Source of the DNA: Candidatus Hydrogenedentota bacterium
Lineage (GTDB): Bacteria > Hydrogenedentota > Hydrogenedentia > Hydrogenedentales > GCA-2746185
Assembly: GCA_030123645.1 (NCBI GenBank)
Contig: JASJYE010000047.1
Span: 1-11,335 of the forward strand
Direction of reading: 5' to 3'
DNA: 11,335 nucleotides
Under the pieces are notes generated by a model that saw only the letters and a list, made by a program, of their open reading frames with translations, was not told the origin of the DNA and ran no database searches. Below are positions 1-6,614 of this stretch, in pieces; positions within the stretch are counted from its first letter, which is position 1, and each line of letters opens with the position of its first letter. The translations under genes were made by a program, and so were the position numbers.

Positions 1-279
1 GGTCGTCAACTCAGACAAACGCCATGAAAAATGCTGGTCGCTCTCCGGGTAATCGGTGTTCCAGGGCGCGCCGTAGCCAATGCTAGTATACCGAATCCTG
101 CAAAAGGTGAAGCGGTTGTCGGGAAAGATGTCTCGCTCCGGAATCTGCACACGGTACCGGCTGTCTGGCCAGCCCCACCCCCTCTGTGCATCCGCTTGAT
201 CTGCAACGGATAGCCACAGCCCGGCCGCCATGGCCAGAACGAGCACGCCTCCGACGCGCTCGGTTTTTGCACAATGCAT
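1..279 (-). CDS. DUF4159 domain protein, exported, N-terminal part (cut by left edge)
   Basis: Open frame from an ATG at 279 to the window edge without a stop (93 codons seen). Residues 1-31 look like a signal peptide: basic start, hydrophobic core (GGVLVLAMAAGLWLSV), then A-D-A before Q32, so the protein is probably exported; there is no lipobox cysteine. Residues 51-92 match the start of the DUF4159 family as I know it: FPDNRFTFCRIRY, then NTDYPESD, an aromatic residue, and RLSELT. The family is widespread in bacteria but has no established biochemical role. The ATG lies 2 nt after the stop of the upstream TPR-peptidase gene, so the two are almost certainly co-transcribed and translationally coupled; the Shine-Dalgarno sequence is weak (GGTAAAGTGAG), which suits coupling. 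The rest of the domain lies outside the window, so completeness cannot be judged. Confidence 0.8.
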   Translation of the reverse strand, partial: MHCAKTERVGGVLVLAMAAGLWLSVADQADAQRGWGWPDSRYRVQIPERDIFPDNRFTFCRIRYTSIGYGAPWNTDYPESDQHFSWRLSELTT

Positions 280-281
280 GC

Positions 282-2939
282 TCACTTTACCGAGCCCTCT
301 ATCTCTTTGTGGGCGATTAATTCCAAATCCTCCAGATCCTTAACGCCTCCGCATTCCACGATTCGCAGAAGAAGCTCCTGGGCCTTCCAGTAATGCGGGA
401 GCTCCTCGAGAAGCAGAAGCACTTCGCGCTTTGCGGGTTCCCAATCCTTCATCCCGGTAAGGATTTCGGCGCGTTGCAGGCGGTAGTCCGAGGCCTTGGC
501 GCTGTCCAGATGTGTCAGCACCCTTAAAGCATCCAGGGCTTCATAGCCTCGTTGCGTTTTGACCAGGGCATCGACGAGCGCTCGATATAATTTCGGCGAG
601 TAGGGGTCGATCCCGAGCGCCCAGTCCGCCTGCGCCACCACATTCGGCCAGTCTTCCTCCTGCTGGTAAAGGGCCAATAACTCAATCGTCGCGTCGAGTT
701 CCTGGGGGGACGCTTTAACGAGCTGCTCCATCGTTTCCCGGTAACTGTCCCGGCGATCGAGATTCTTGTAGATTCGCGAAAGCCTGCGCAGCGGCGCGTC
801 GCGGCCGCCATAGTCGGGGAAGAGCGCGTATGCCCGGCGGAGCGCTTCTTCGGCCTTCTCCCAGTTTTCCGCCTCAATGGCATCCTCCGCCTCGGTCATG
901 GCGTCCGTGAAGGGCGAAGGGGGCTTGTATGTATGTGTCTGTTGCTGGGCGCCGCCTGCGCCTCCATCGCGCCGGAACCGGTCCGCTAGAATTTCGGGAA
1001 GTCCCGGCTTGTCCTTCTGCACCTGAGGCAAATTGTCGAAGGGCTTAAAGCGCTCCTCGAGGTGGGCATTGAACGCGTCGTTCAGCTCATCGCCCGTCGT
1101 CTCCGCAGCCTTCAGGAGCGCTTCCTCGGCGCGGGTTCCCTCCGCGATTTGCGACAGCGCAGCCACGAGGGCGTCTTGGCCGTACTCGTTTACATAAAAC
1201 CGCACAAAATCTCCGGCGATAAAATATCCATACATTAAGTGCATCGGAGACTTGGGCCTCGTAAACAAGGCATCCAGCTCGGAAAGTCCAGGTATACCCT
1301 CATTTTCGAGAATATGCATGTAGCTCGGATCGAGCCGGTTCCACCATGCCGGCGAGCGTTCGCCCTCCTCGAATACCGAAATGCCTTCTGAAAGCCAGCG
1401 CGGCATGCGGTTCTTGGTCTTTTGCAGCGTGATCACGTGCACAAACTCGTGCCACAGCACCGAGCGCCAATTCGACGAGCCCTTCGGGCGTACGGACGGC
1501 GCATCCATCGTCACCAGCTTCCCGAAACAGATTCCCAGGTGGCCCGCGTTGCCGGGGAGGCCGACCGAACGAACCATGAAATCGTCGTGGTTGTCGAACA
1601 TTTCGACCAAGACGGGCTTCTCCAGTTCGACGTCGTACTTCACCTCCAACAGCGCGATGGCTTCGTCCAGTAGGTCGAGCGCAGCCCTTCCCATGATGGG
1701 CTCTTCGTCCTTCGGTAACCGCAATACAAATGCGCCGCGCTCCAATGTCTCAAAGGTAGCAAGCGTGTCCATCAACAGCAGGAGATTGTAGAGCGGCACA
1801 TTGAAGGGATCCGCATCGAAGGCCCGCTGCAACTCCGCCCGGCCCTCCTGCTCGCGGCCCAGCCGCATCAGATCCAGTGTGTACAGTGCGCGCGCCTCGT
1901 AATCGTCCGCGTCGCATTCGAGGGCCTTCACCTGAAACTCGAGCCCCTCCTGGAACCGGTAATGCCGTGAGGCGAATCGGCCGGGCGTGCGGTATATCTC
2001 CGAATGGATGGGGTTGTAATCCAGGGCCTCGTCTATAACGCTCTGCATGGCCTCGAGTTCGTCGTCCAAGAAGAGCTTCGCTGCTTTCAGCGCGCGGAAC
2101 CGATGGCTGACGGGGTTGATCGCAAGCTGTTTCTCGATGAGTTCAGAGGCTTCTTCGGTCCTTCCCGCCTCGAGCAATTGCTCGACCCGGACGGCGTCCG
2201 CGCGCGGGTGCATCGGGTTGATCCCTTGCAGCGTATTCATCACGCCTTCAATGCGATCGTCGTGCGATTTCTGGTAGCACTCGATCAGGCCGGCAAGGGC
2301 GTCCTGGTTTTTCGGCTCCTTCTCGAGCGCTTGCAGGTAATGCTTTTCGGCAATGTCATAGCCCTGATATCGGTAGGCCAGGTCGCCCGCACCCACATAC
2401 GTGACGGCGCCCAGGTCGCGAAAGAGATCAAAGGCTTGGCCGTAGTGCGCAGACAGAATCGTATGAGGGTTGGTGCCCATCAGCTCCAAGATTCGACCCA
2501 CAGCGGCAATGTTCTCGTTCTGTCGCTGTCGCCGGTACCTCCAGTTACCTTCCTGAATCTGGCTGGCGGCCCGCTGGAACCAGTGGTTGTACAGCAGCGG
2601 TTTTCCCCGGTATTTGTACATCAGCGCCAGCTCAAGGCTATAGGAAGGCTGCAGCCAATACGTGGCGACGTCTTGCATGTCCTCGATGGCCTCATCCACC
2701 CGTCCCACGGCGAAGCGCAGCCCCGCCCGATCATGGGTGGCCCGCAGGGGAGCGGCAAATTGGAGATCGGCGATTTTCCGTTCCAATTTGCTGAGCGCCT
2801 TTAGATATTCGCCGCGCTCTCGTAAATCCAGGTAGGTCTCCTCGCCGCTGTCGAGCTGTGCGGTCGAAGGGGTAGATGCGCCCAACAACACGCAGACGCT
2901 GAGCATGACTGCCGCGCACGCCCGCGCACGACCGTGCAC
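282..2939 (-). CDS. Secreted TPR protein with central peptidase-MA-like (gluzincin) domain
   Basis: About 885 aa. I chose the GTG at 2939: GGAAGGA lies 5-6 nt upstream, and this start gives a clean signal peptide (basic HGRARA, core MLSVCVLLGA, cleavage after STA27). The frame stays open to a TTG at 3089, but those extra 50 residues would bury the signal; the ATG at 2906 has no ribosome binding site. Residues about 40-400 are helical TPR-type repeats. Residues about 400-635 hold a Peptidase_MA_2-like domain with HEFVH at 497-501 (two zinc-ligand His and the catalytic Glu) and a third-ligand Glu in WLSEG (E518). A Gly/Gln-rich linker (about 640-675) follows, then a second TPR block (about 677-870). 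Family knowledge predicts a zinc metallohydrolase acting in the envelope; the substrate is unknown and the TPRs probably bind partners. It is followed directly by the DUF4159 gene. The domain call is firm, the role is not. Confidence 0.87.
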   Translation of the reverse strand: MHGRARACAAVMLSVCVLLGASTPSTAQLDSGEETYLDLRERGEYLKALSKLERKIADLQFAAPLRATHDRAGLRFAVGRVDEAIEDMQDVATYWLQPSYSLELALMYKYRGKPLLYNHWFQRAASQIQEGNWRYRRQRQNENIAAVGRILELMGTNPHTILSAHYGQAFDLFRDLGAVTYVGAGDLAYRYQGYDIAEKHYLQALEKEPKNQDALAGLIECYQKSHDDRIEGVMNTLQGINPMHPRADAVRVEQLLEAGRTEEASELIEKQLAINPVSHRFRALKAAKLFLDDELEAMQSVIDEALDYNPIHSEIYRTPGRFASRHYRFQEGLEFQVKALECDADDYEARALYTLDLMRLGREQEGRAELQRAFDADPFNVPLYNLLLLMDTLATFETLERGAFVLRLPKDEEPIMGRAALDLLDEAIALLEVKYDVELEKPVLVEMFDNHDDFMVRSVGLPGNAGHLGICFGKLVTMDAPSVRPKGSSNWRSVLWHEFVHVITLQKTKNRMPRWLSEGISVFEEGERSPAWWNRLDPSYMHILENEGIPGLSELDALFTRPKSPMHLMYGYFIAGDFVRFYVNEYGQDALVAALSQIAEGTRAEEALLKAAETTGDELNDAFNAHLEERFKPFDNLPQVQKDKPGLPEILADRFRRDGGAGGAQQQTHTYKPPSPFTDAMTEAEDAIEAENWEKAEEALRRAYALFPDYGGRDAPLRRLSRIYKNLDRRDSYRETMEQLVKASPQELDATIELLALYQQEEDWPNVVAQADWALGIDPYSPKLYRALVDALVKTQRGYEALDALRVLTHLDSAKASDYRLQRAEILTGMKDWEPAKREVLLLLEELPHYWKAQELLLRIVECGGVKDLEDLELIAHKEIEGSVK

Positions 2940-2973
2940 GACCGTCCTTCCAAACTTCCAAGCTTCCAAAAAT
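2909..2973. repeat. Repeat copy A with internal tandem units
   Basis: The left 12 nt (CTGCCGCGCACG) and right 11 nt (CTTCCAAAAAT) are identical to those of copy B at 3065-3093. Between them the sequence is expanded by short tandem units: three decamers fitting CGYGCACGMC (2913-2942) and three CTTCCAA-type octamers (starting at 2947, 2955 and 2963). On the minus strand this segment contains the Shine-Dalgarno sequence, the GTG start and the first codons of the TPR-peptidase gene. Confidence 0.75.
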
Positions 2974-3064
2974 GTGCACGGAGCCCCAACTCTTGCCGAA
3001 CGTAGAGTCAGTTCCCCCAAGTCGAAAGACCGCAAAATCAAAGCAAACTCCTTCAAGATACTGC

Positions 3065-3093
3065 CTGCCGCGCACGACCGTGCTTCCAAAAAT
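3065..3093. repeat. Repeat copy B (short form)
   Basis: A 29-nt version of the repeat at 2909-2973, in the same orientation: same left 12 nt and right 11 nt, with only ACCGTG between them in place of the longer tandem insert. It lies inside the predicted untranslated leader of the TPR-peptidase transcript. Two copies within 190 nt suggest duplication followed by slippage, or a dispersed repeat family. Confidence 0.7.
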
Positions 3094-3139
3094 TATACGC
3101 GGCCACGGAAACCGCTGCCTTAGCCCTTCTCCGGGCAAT

Positions 3140-3168
3140 ATAATCGCATCTGAGGGCCGCTCAGTCAA
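3140..3168 (-). promoter_or_regulatory. Candidate sigma-70-type promoter for the TPR-peptidase/DUF4159 unit
   Basis: On the minus strand TTGACT (3168-3163) is followed after 17 nt by GATTAT (3145-3140), preceded by TGC as in an extended -10. The spacer carries the inverted repeat CTGAG-N5-CTCAG (3150-3164), which could bind a regulator. The predicted start near 3133 leaves a leader of about 190 nt that spans both repeat copies. This is prediction from sequence only. Confidence 0.45.
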
Positions 3169-3196
3169 TTTCCGCGCCACATACCGGCCAGTCCGA

Positions 3197-3226
3197 TTGA
3201 CTTTATTACGCCTCTAATGGAATACT
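3197..3226 (+). promoter_or_regulatory. Candidate sigma-70-type promoter for the large acyl-CoA dehydrogenase
   Basis: TTGACT (3197-3202), an 18-nt spacer, then AATACT (3221-3226) preceded by TGG. Transcription would start near 3233, directly at the 14-bp palindrome (3234-3247), leaving a leader of about 98 nt before the ATG at 3331. It lies back-to-back with the minus-strand promoter at 3140-3168. Confidence 0.45.
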
Positions 3227-3233
3227 CACGCCC

Positions 3234-3247
3234 TGGAACCGGTTCCA
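3234..3247. promoter_or_regulatory. Perfect 14-bp palindrome, LacI-family-type operator candidate
   Basis: TGGAACCGGTTCCA is identical to its reverse complement. Its shape (TG at the outer edge, AA, a central C-C-G-G, TT, CA) resembles operators of the LacI/GalR family, which are typically even palindromes with a central CG. It lies at about +1 to +14 relative to the predicted start of the acyl-CoA dehydrogenase transcript, a classic position for repression. No regulator gene is in the window, so the binding protein is unknown. Confidence 0.5.
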
Positions 3248-3330
3248 AATCTTGCTAACGGGGTCCTATACGCTCAGCGATCGCACGGCCCAAGGCGATT
3301 CGTCCGGTAGTATCGAGAGGTTCACCTTCC

Positions 3331-5160
3331 ATGAGCGATAAATTGATCGACAGGCGGGATCTGCATTTTCTCCTCTTTGAGATGTTTGAAGTCGAGCGTC
3401 TTTTAGAACACGAATACTACGAGGACCATTCCACGACGACCTTCAAGTTGGCCCTGGACACGGCCTATCAGCTCGCGCAGGAACTGTTCTGGCCGAGCTT
3501 CAGTGAATTCGACAAGAATCCCGCGTATTTCGACGGTGAGAAAACGATTGTTCCCGAATCCATGCACAAGATCTGGGCGGCCTTCAAGGAGGGTGGCTGG
3601 TTCGCGGCGAGTTTCGCGTATGAACACGGGGGGCAGCAGTTTCCCGGCATGGTTCACCTTGCCGCCTTGTACATGTTCAATGCGGGGAACACTGCGGCGA
3701 GCATGTATCTGGGCCAGGCGACCGGGGCCGCGCAATTGATCGAGGGCTTCGGCTCTGAATCATTGAAGAAAGTGTACATGCACAAGCTGTTCGCGGGCGA
3801 TTGGGCCGGCACGATGGCCCTAACAGAGCCGCAGGCGGGCACGTCTCTCGGAGACATCACCACGAGCGCCACGCCCGTTGAGGGCGAGGACTACTACATC
3901 ATTCGGGGCACGAAACGATTCATCTCGTCCGGCGATCACGATCTCACGGAGAACATTATTCATCCGACCCTGGCGAAGATCGACGGCGCGCCGCCGGGGG
4001 TCAAGGGGATCAGCCTGTTTATCGTTCCAAAGTACCGCGTGAACGATGACGGCAGCATCGGCGCGCCGAACGACGTGATCACGGCGGGCATCGAGCGCAA
4101 GCTGGGCCTGAAAGGTCAGGCGACAGCGGAGCTGAAATTCGGCGAAAACGACGAGTGCCGCGGCTGGCTTCTTGGTGAGCCCCACTGCGGGCTGAAGTAC
4201 ATGTTTCAACTGATGAATTCGGCACGGGTCCACACGGGCCTTCAGGCGATAGCGCAGGCGTCTACCGCCTATCAATGTGCGCTACAATATGCAAAGGAGC
4301 GCGTGCAGGGCCGCGAAGTCACGGAACACGACCCGGCGACGCCGCAGATCCCCATCATAAACCACCCTGAAGTTCGGCGAATGCTGTTGCGGCAGAAGGC
4401 CTTTATCGAAGGCGTGGTGTCGTTGCTCATATACTGCGGCGCGCTTTCCGACCGCCTGCGCGTCGCCGGCTCGAAGGAGGAAGAGGACACCTGTCGCGCG
4501 TTGCTCGAGATCCTGACGCCCGTGTGCAAGGCCTACGGCTCGGACGTCGCCTATGAGTCCATCATGCTCGCGCTGCAATGCTATGGAGGCGCCGGGTATA
4601 TCGAGGAGTATCCGATCGCACAGATTCTGCGCGACAACCGGGTTTTCCCTATCTACGAGGGCACGAACGAGATTCAGGCCATGGACCTGCTTGGGCGCAA
4701 GGTCGCCGTGGACCAAGGGGCGTATCTGCGGGCCCTGATGGGGGAGATCGCCAAGACGCTTGCGGAAGCCGGGACGATGGATGCCCTTGGCGGGCAGACG
4801 GGCAAGGTGCAAGAGGCCATGGAGGCGATCACGGAAGTCACGATGCACCTCGCCGCGATCGGCCTCAGCGGGGACCACAAGACCTACATCAGCCATGCAA
4901 CGCCGTACCTGCGCGCCTTCTCACAACTCGTCATCGCGTGGCAGTTCCTGTGGCAGAGCGTTGTCGCCCAGCGCGCGCTTGATAGTGATGCGGGTGACGC
5001 CACCTTCTACGAGGGGAAAATCGCCACGGCCAAATACTATATCGACGCCATTCTGCCATCGACGCATACTATCTGCCACCTCATTAAGTCCGGCGAAGAC
5101 TCCGCGCTAAACTTCAAGGAAGAGTGGTTCGGCGCGACACACCCCTCCGTGACCGCCTGA
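3331..5160 (+). CDS. Large acyl-CoA dehydrogenase, DmdC-like (609 aa)
   Basis: FAD-dependent acyl-CoA dehydrogenase that makes the 2,3-enoyl-CoA from an acyl-CoA and passes electrons to an electron-transfer flavoprotein. Order: a short N-terminal extension (about 1-35, LIDRRDLHFLLFEMF) typical of the about 600-residue subfamily; the acyl-CoA dehydrogenase core with the flavin/substrate segment TMALTEPQAGTS (161-172); the C-terminal helical core with CYGGAGY (417-423) and the catalytic Glu443 in IYEGTNEIQ; then an extra C-terminal domain (about 460-605) as in DmdC-type enzymes, ending near LNFKEEWFG. The length and extra domain separate it from the usual 380-residue enzymes. The real substrate cannot be read from sequence: DmdC itself acts on 3-methylmercaptopropionyl-CoA, but most relatives are uncharacterised. 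The ATG at 3331 has a weak AGAGG 10 nt upstream. It is monocistronic, convergent with the next gene, and probably controlled by the palindrome at 3234-3247. Confidence 0.9.
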   Translation: MSDKLIDRRDLHFLLFEMFEVERLLEHEYYEDHSTTTFKLALDTAYQLAQELFWPSFSEFDKNPAYFDGEKTIVPESMHKIWAAFKEGGWFAASFAYEHGGQQFPGMVHLAALYMFNAGNTAASMYLGQATGAAQLIEGFGSESLKKVYMHKLFAGDWAGTMALTEPQAGTSLGDITTSATPVEGEDYYIIRGTKRFISSGDHDLTENIIHPTLAKIDGAPPGVKGISLFIVPKYRVNDDGSIGAPNDVITAGIERKLGLKGQATAELKFGENDECRGWLLGEPHCGLKYMFQLMNSARVHTGLQAIAQASTAYQCALQYAKERVQGREVTEHDPATPQIPIINHPEVRRMLLRQKAFIEGVVSLLIYCGALSDRLRVAGSKEEEDTCRALLEILTPVCKAYGSDVAYESIMLALQCYGGAGYIEEYPIAQILRDNRVFPIYEGTNEIQAMDLLGRKVAVDQGAYLRALMGEIAKTLAEAGTMDALGGQTGKVQEAMEAITEVTMHLAAIGLSGDHKTYISHATPYLRAFSQLVIAWQFLWQSVVAQRALDSDAGDATFYEGKIATAKYYIDAILPSTHTICHLIKSGEDSALNFKEEWFGATHPSVTA

Positions 5161-5279
5161 ACCGGTCATTTCTTTCATGTGACGGCCCGCCGCCCTGCTT
5201 GTCCATATCAACCCCGTAGATAGTGTGTTTGTGACGCCGCATGGGCGATGGGCTTCGTCAAGGTCAAGCGATCCCCGCT

Positions 5280-6446
5280 TCAATACGATTTCGGCAGGCC
5301 GAGGACGTGCTCGCCAACGTAGTTCAACGCCATCTCCTGCGAGATGGGCGCGATTTTGAAGAGGCGGACTTCCCGCCAAAGGCGCTCAATATGGTATTCC
5401 TTGGCGTAGCCCATGCCGCCGTGCGTTTGCAGCGAAGCGTCACACGCCTCGAACCCGGCCTCCGCCGCGCGGATTTTCGCGATGTTCGCCTCTTCGCCGC
5501 AGGGCATGTCGTTGTCGTAGAGCCACGCGCCCTTCATCACCATGAGAAAGGCCACCTCGAGCTTCGTGTAGGCGTCCGCGAGCGGGAACTGAATGCCCTG
5601 GTTCTGGCCGATTGGGCGATTGAACACGATGCGCTCTTTAGCGTAGCGAATCCCGAGATCGAGGCCCGCATGCCCGATGCCGACCGCCTCCGCCGCGACA
5701 AGCAGCCGCTCGGGGTTCAGCCCGGACAGCAGATGGTAGAAGCCTCGGCCTTCCTCGCCGATCAAGTCCGTCGCAGGCACACGAACGCTATCCATGAAAA
5801 GCTCGTTGGAGTCGACGCAATGCCGGCCGAGCTTCTCGATTTCCCGGATTGTGATCCCTTCCGATTTCAGGTCCATGAGGAAAAGTGACATGCCAAGCGT
5901 CTTGCGTTCCACCGCTTCGTAAGGCTCTGTCCGCACGAGGATGAGCGTCCGATCCGCATGTTGCAGATTGCTCGACCAGACTTTCTTTCCTGTTATGACA
6001 TAGTCGTCGCCGTCCCGGGCCGCGAAGGTCGAGATCCGCGTTGTGTCGGTGCCGGCGTCGGGTTCCGTAATGCTGAAACCAAGGTTCATTTCGCCCGACG
6101 CGATCTTCGGCAGATAGTTCTGCTTCTGCTCATCGCTGCCGTATTTGATGATCGGCATGGGCGGAAAAATCGAGAAGTGCACGGGAGACGCCCCGCTCGT
6201 GCCCGCGCCCGAGGCGCAGATCTCGTGAAGCAGGAGACACGCCTCGAGAGTTCCAAGACCCGCCCCGCCATAGGCTTCCGGAATGGCGATCCCCAGCCAG
6301 CCGGCCTTCGCGAAGGCATCGAGGAAATCCTGCGGATATTCCTTGGTCTTGTCCCGTTCGCGCCAATATTCCAGATCGAATGCGTCAGCGATCTGGCGCA
6401 CCTGAGTGCGAATCATCTCTTGCTCTTCGCTAAGTCCGAAATCCAA
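5280..6446 (-). CDS. Acyl-CoA dehydrogenase, IVD/LCAD-like catalytic Glu position (388 aa)
   Basis: Standard-length acyl-CoA dehydrogenase. The start is TTG at 6446, giving the usual N-terminus (M)DFGLSEEQEMIRTQVRQ, with AGGAGAG about 6 nt upstream; an in-frame start further up (6515) would add 23 unrelated residues. Seen: LGFSITEPDAGTDT (122-135, flavin and substrate contact), KVWSSN (155-160), SGLNPERLLVA (241-251), QTHGGMGY (340-347), and the ending GEHVLGLPKSY. At the place where many family members have the catalytic YEG of YEGT, this protein reads IAPISQE (365-371), so no Glu sits there. By homology to isovaleryl-CoA and long-chain acyl-CoA dehydrogenases, Glu246 in NPER is the likely base. 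This suggests branched- or longer-chain substrates, by inference. It converges on the large dehydrogenase (119-nt gap with no clear terminator) and diverges from gdhA. Confidence 0.88.
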   Translation of the reverse strand: MDFGLSEEQEMIRTQVRQIADAFDLEYWRERDKTKEYPQDFLDAFAKAGWLGIAIPEAYGGAGLGTLEACLLLHEICASGAGTSGASPVHFSIFPPMPIIKYGSDEQKQNYLPKIASGEMNLGFSITEPDAGTDTTRISTFAARDGDDYVITGKKVWSSNLQHADRTLILVRTEPYEAVERKTLGMSLFLMDLKSEGITIREIEKLGRHCVDSNELFMDSVRVPATDLIGEEGRGFYHLLSGLNPERLLVAAEAVGIGHAGLDLGIRYAKERIVFNRPIGQNQGIQFPLADAYTKLEVAFLMVMKGAWLYDNDMPCGEEANIAKIRAAEAGFEACDASLQTHGGMGYAKEYHIERLWREVRLFKIAPISQEMALNYVGEHVLGLPKSY

Positions 6447-6526
6447 TGGTTCTCTCCTGGTCACTGTGCATAAAACGATCGCGCAGGTTACTTTTCGCAC
6501 ATGCTGGGTGCGCACTGCAAATATTC

Positions 6527-6535
6527 TGCTATACT
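6527..6535 (+). promoter_or_regulatory. Candidate extended -10 element for gdhA
   Basis: TGCTATACT fits an extended -10 (TGn followed by TATACT at 6530-6535). The hexamer 17 nt upstream (GGTGCG) is a poor -35, so this would be an extended -10 promoter. Predicted start near 6542, leader about 73 nt. No equally good minus-strand promoter was found for the divergent acyl-CoA dehydrogenase. Confidence 0.4.
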
Positions 6536-6614
6536 TTACCTAGAAGGTCGCCGGATTGTCTTGTCCAGGGCCTTCAGGAGATACGACTTTATAGCAGTGG
6601 GGAGGAAACGTGCA

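Noticed and set aside
2004..2804. 266-aa plus-strand open frame opposite the TPR-peptidase gene
   Set aside because: It lies entirely antisense to a gene with clear domains, has no recognisable motif, and is explained by G/C-rich codon use.
2940..3089. 50-residue N-terminal extension of the TPR-peptidase from TTG 3089
   Set aside because: It would put 50 residues ahead of a clear signal peptide, is largely repeat-derived, and the GTG at 2939 has a good Shine-Dalgarno sequence.
2909..3093. CRISPR array
   Set aside because: Only two repeat copies of unequal length, with no regular spacers and no cas genes.
4282..4896. 204-aa minus-strand open frame inside the large acyl-CoA dehydrogenase
   Set aside because: Shadow of the plus-strand gene; no ribosome binding site or motif.
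5161..5279. Bidirectional terminator between the two convergent acyl-CoA dehydrogenases
   Set aside because: No stable hairpin followed by a T-run could be found on either strand.
5241..5888. 215-aa plus-strand open frame opposite the 388-aa acyl-CoA dehydrogenase
   Set aside because: Antisense shadow of a well-supported gene with no domain of its own.
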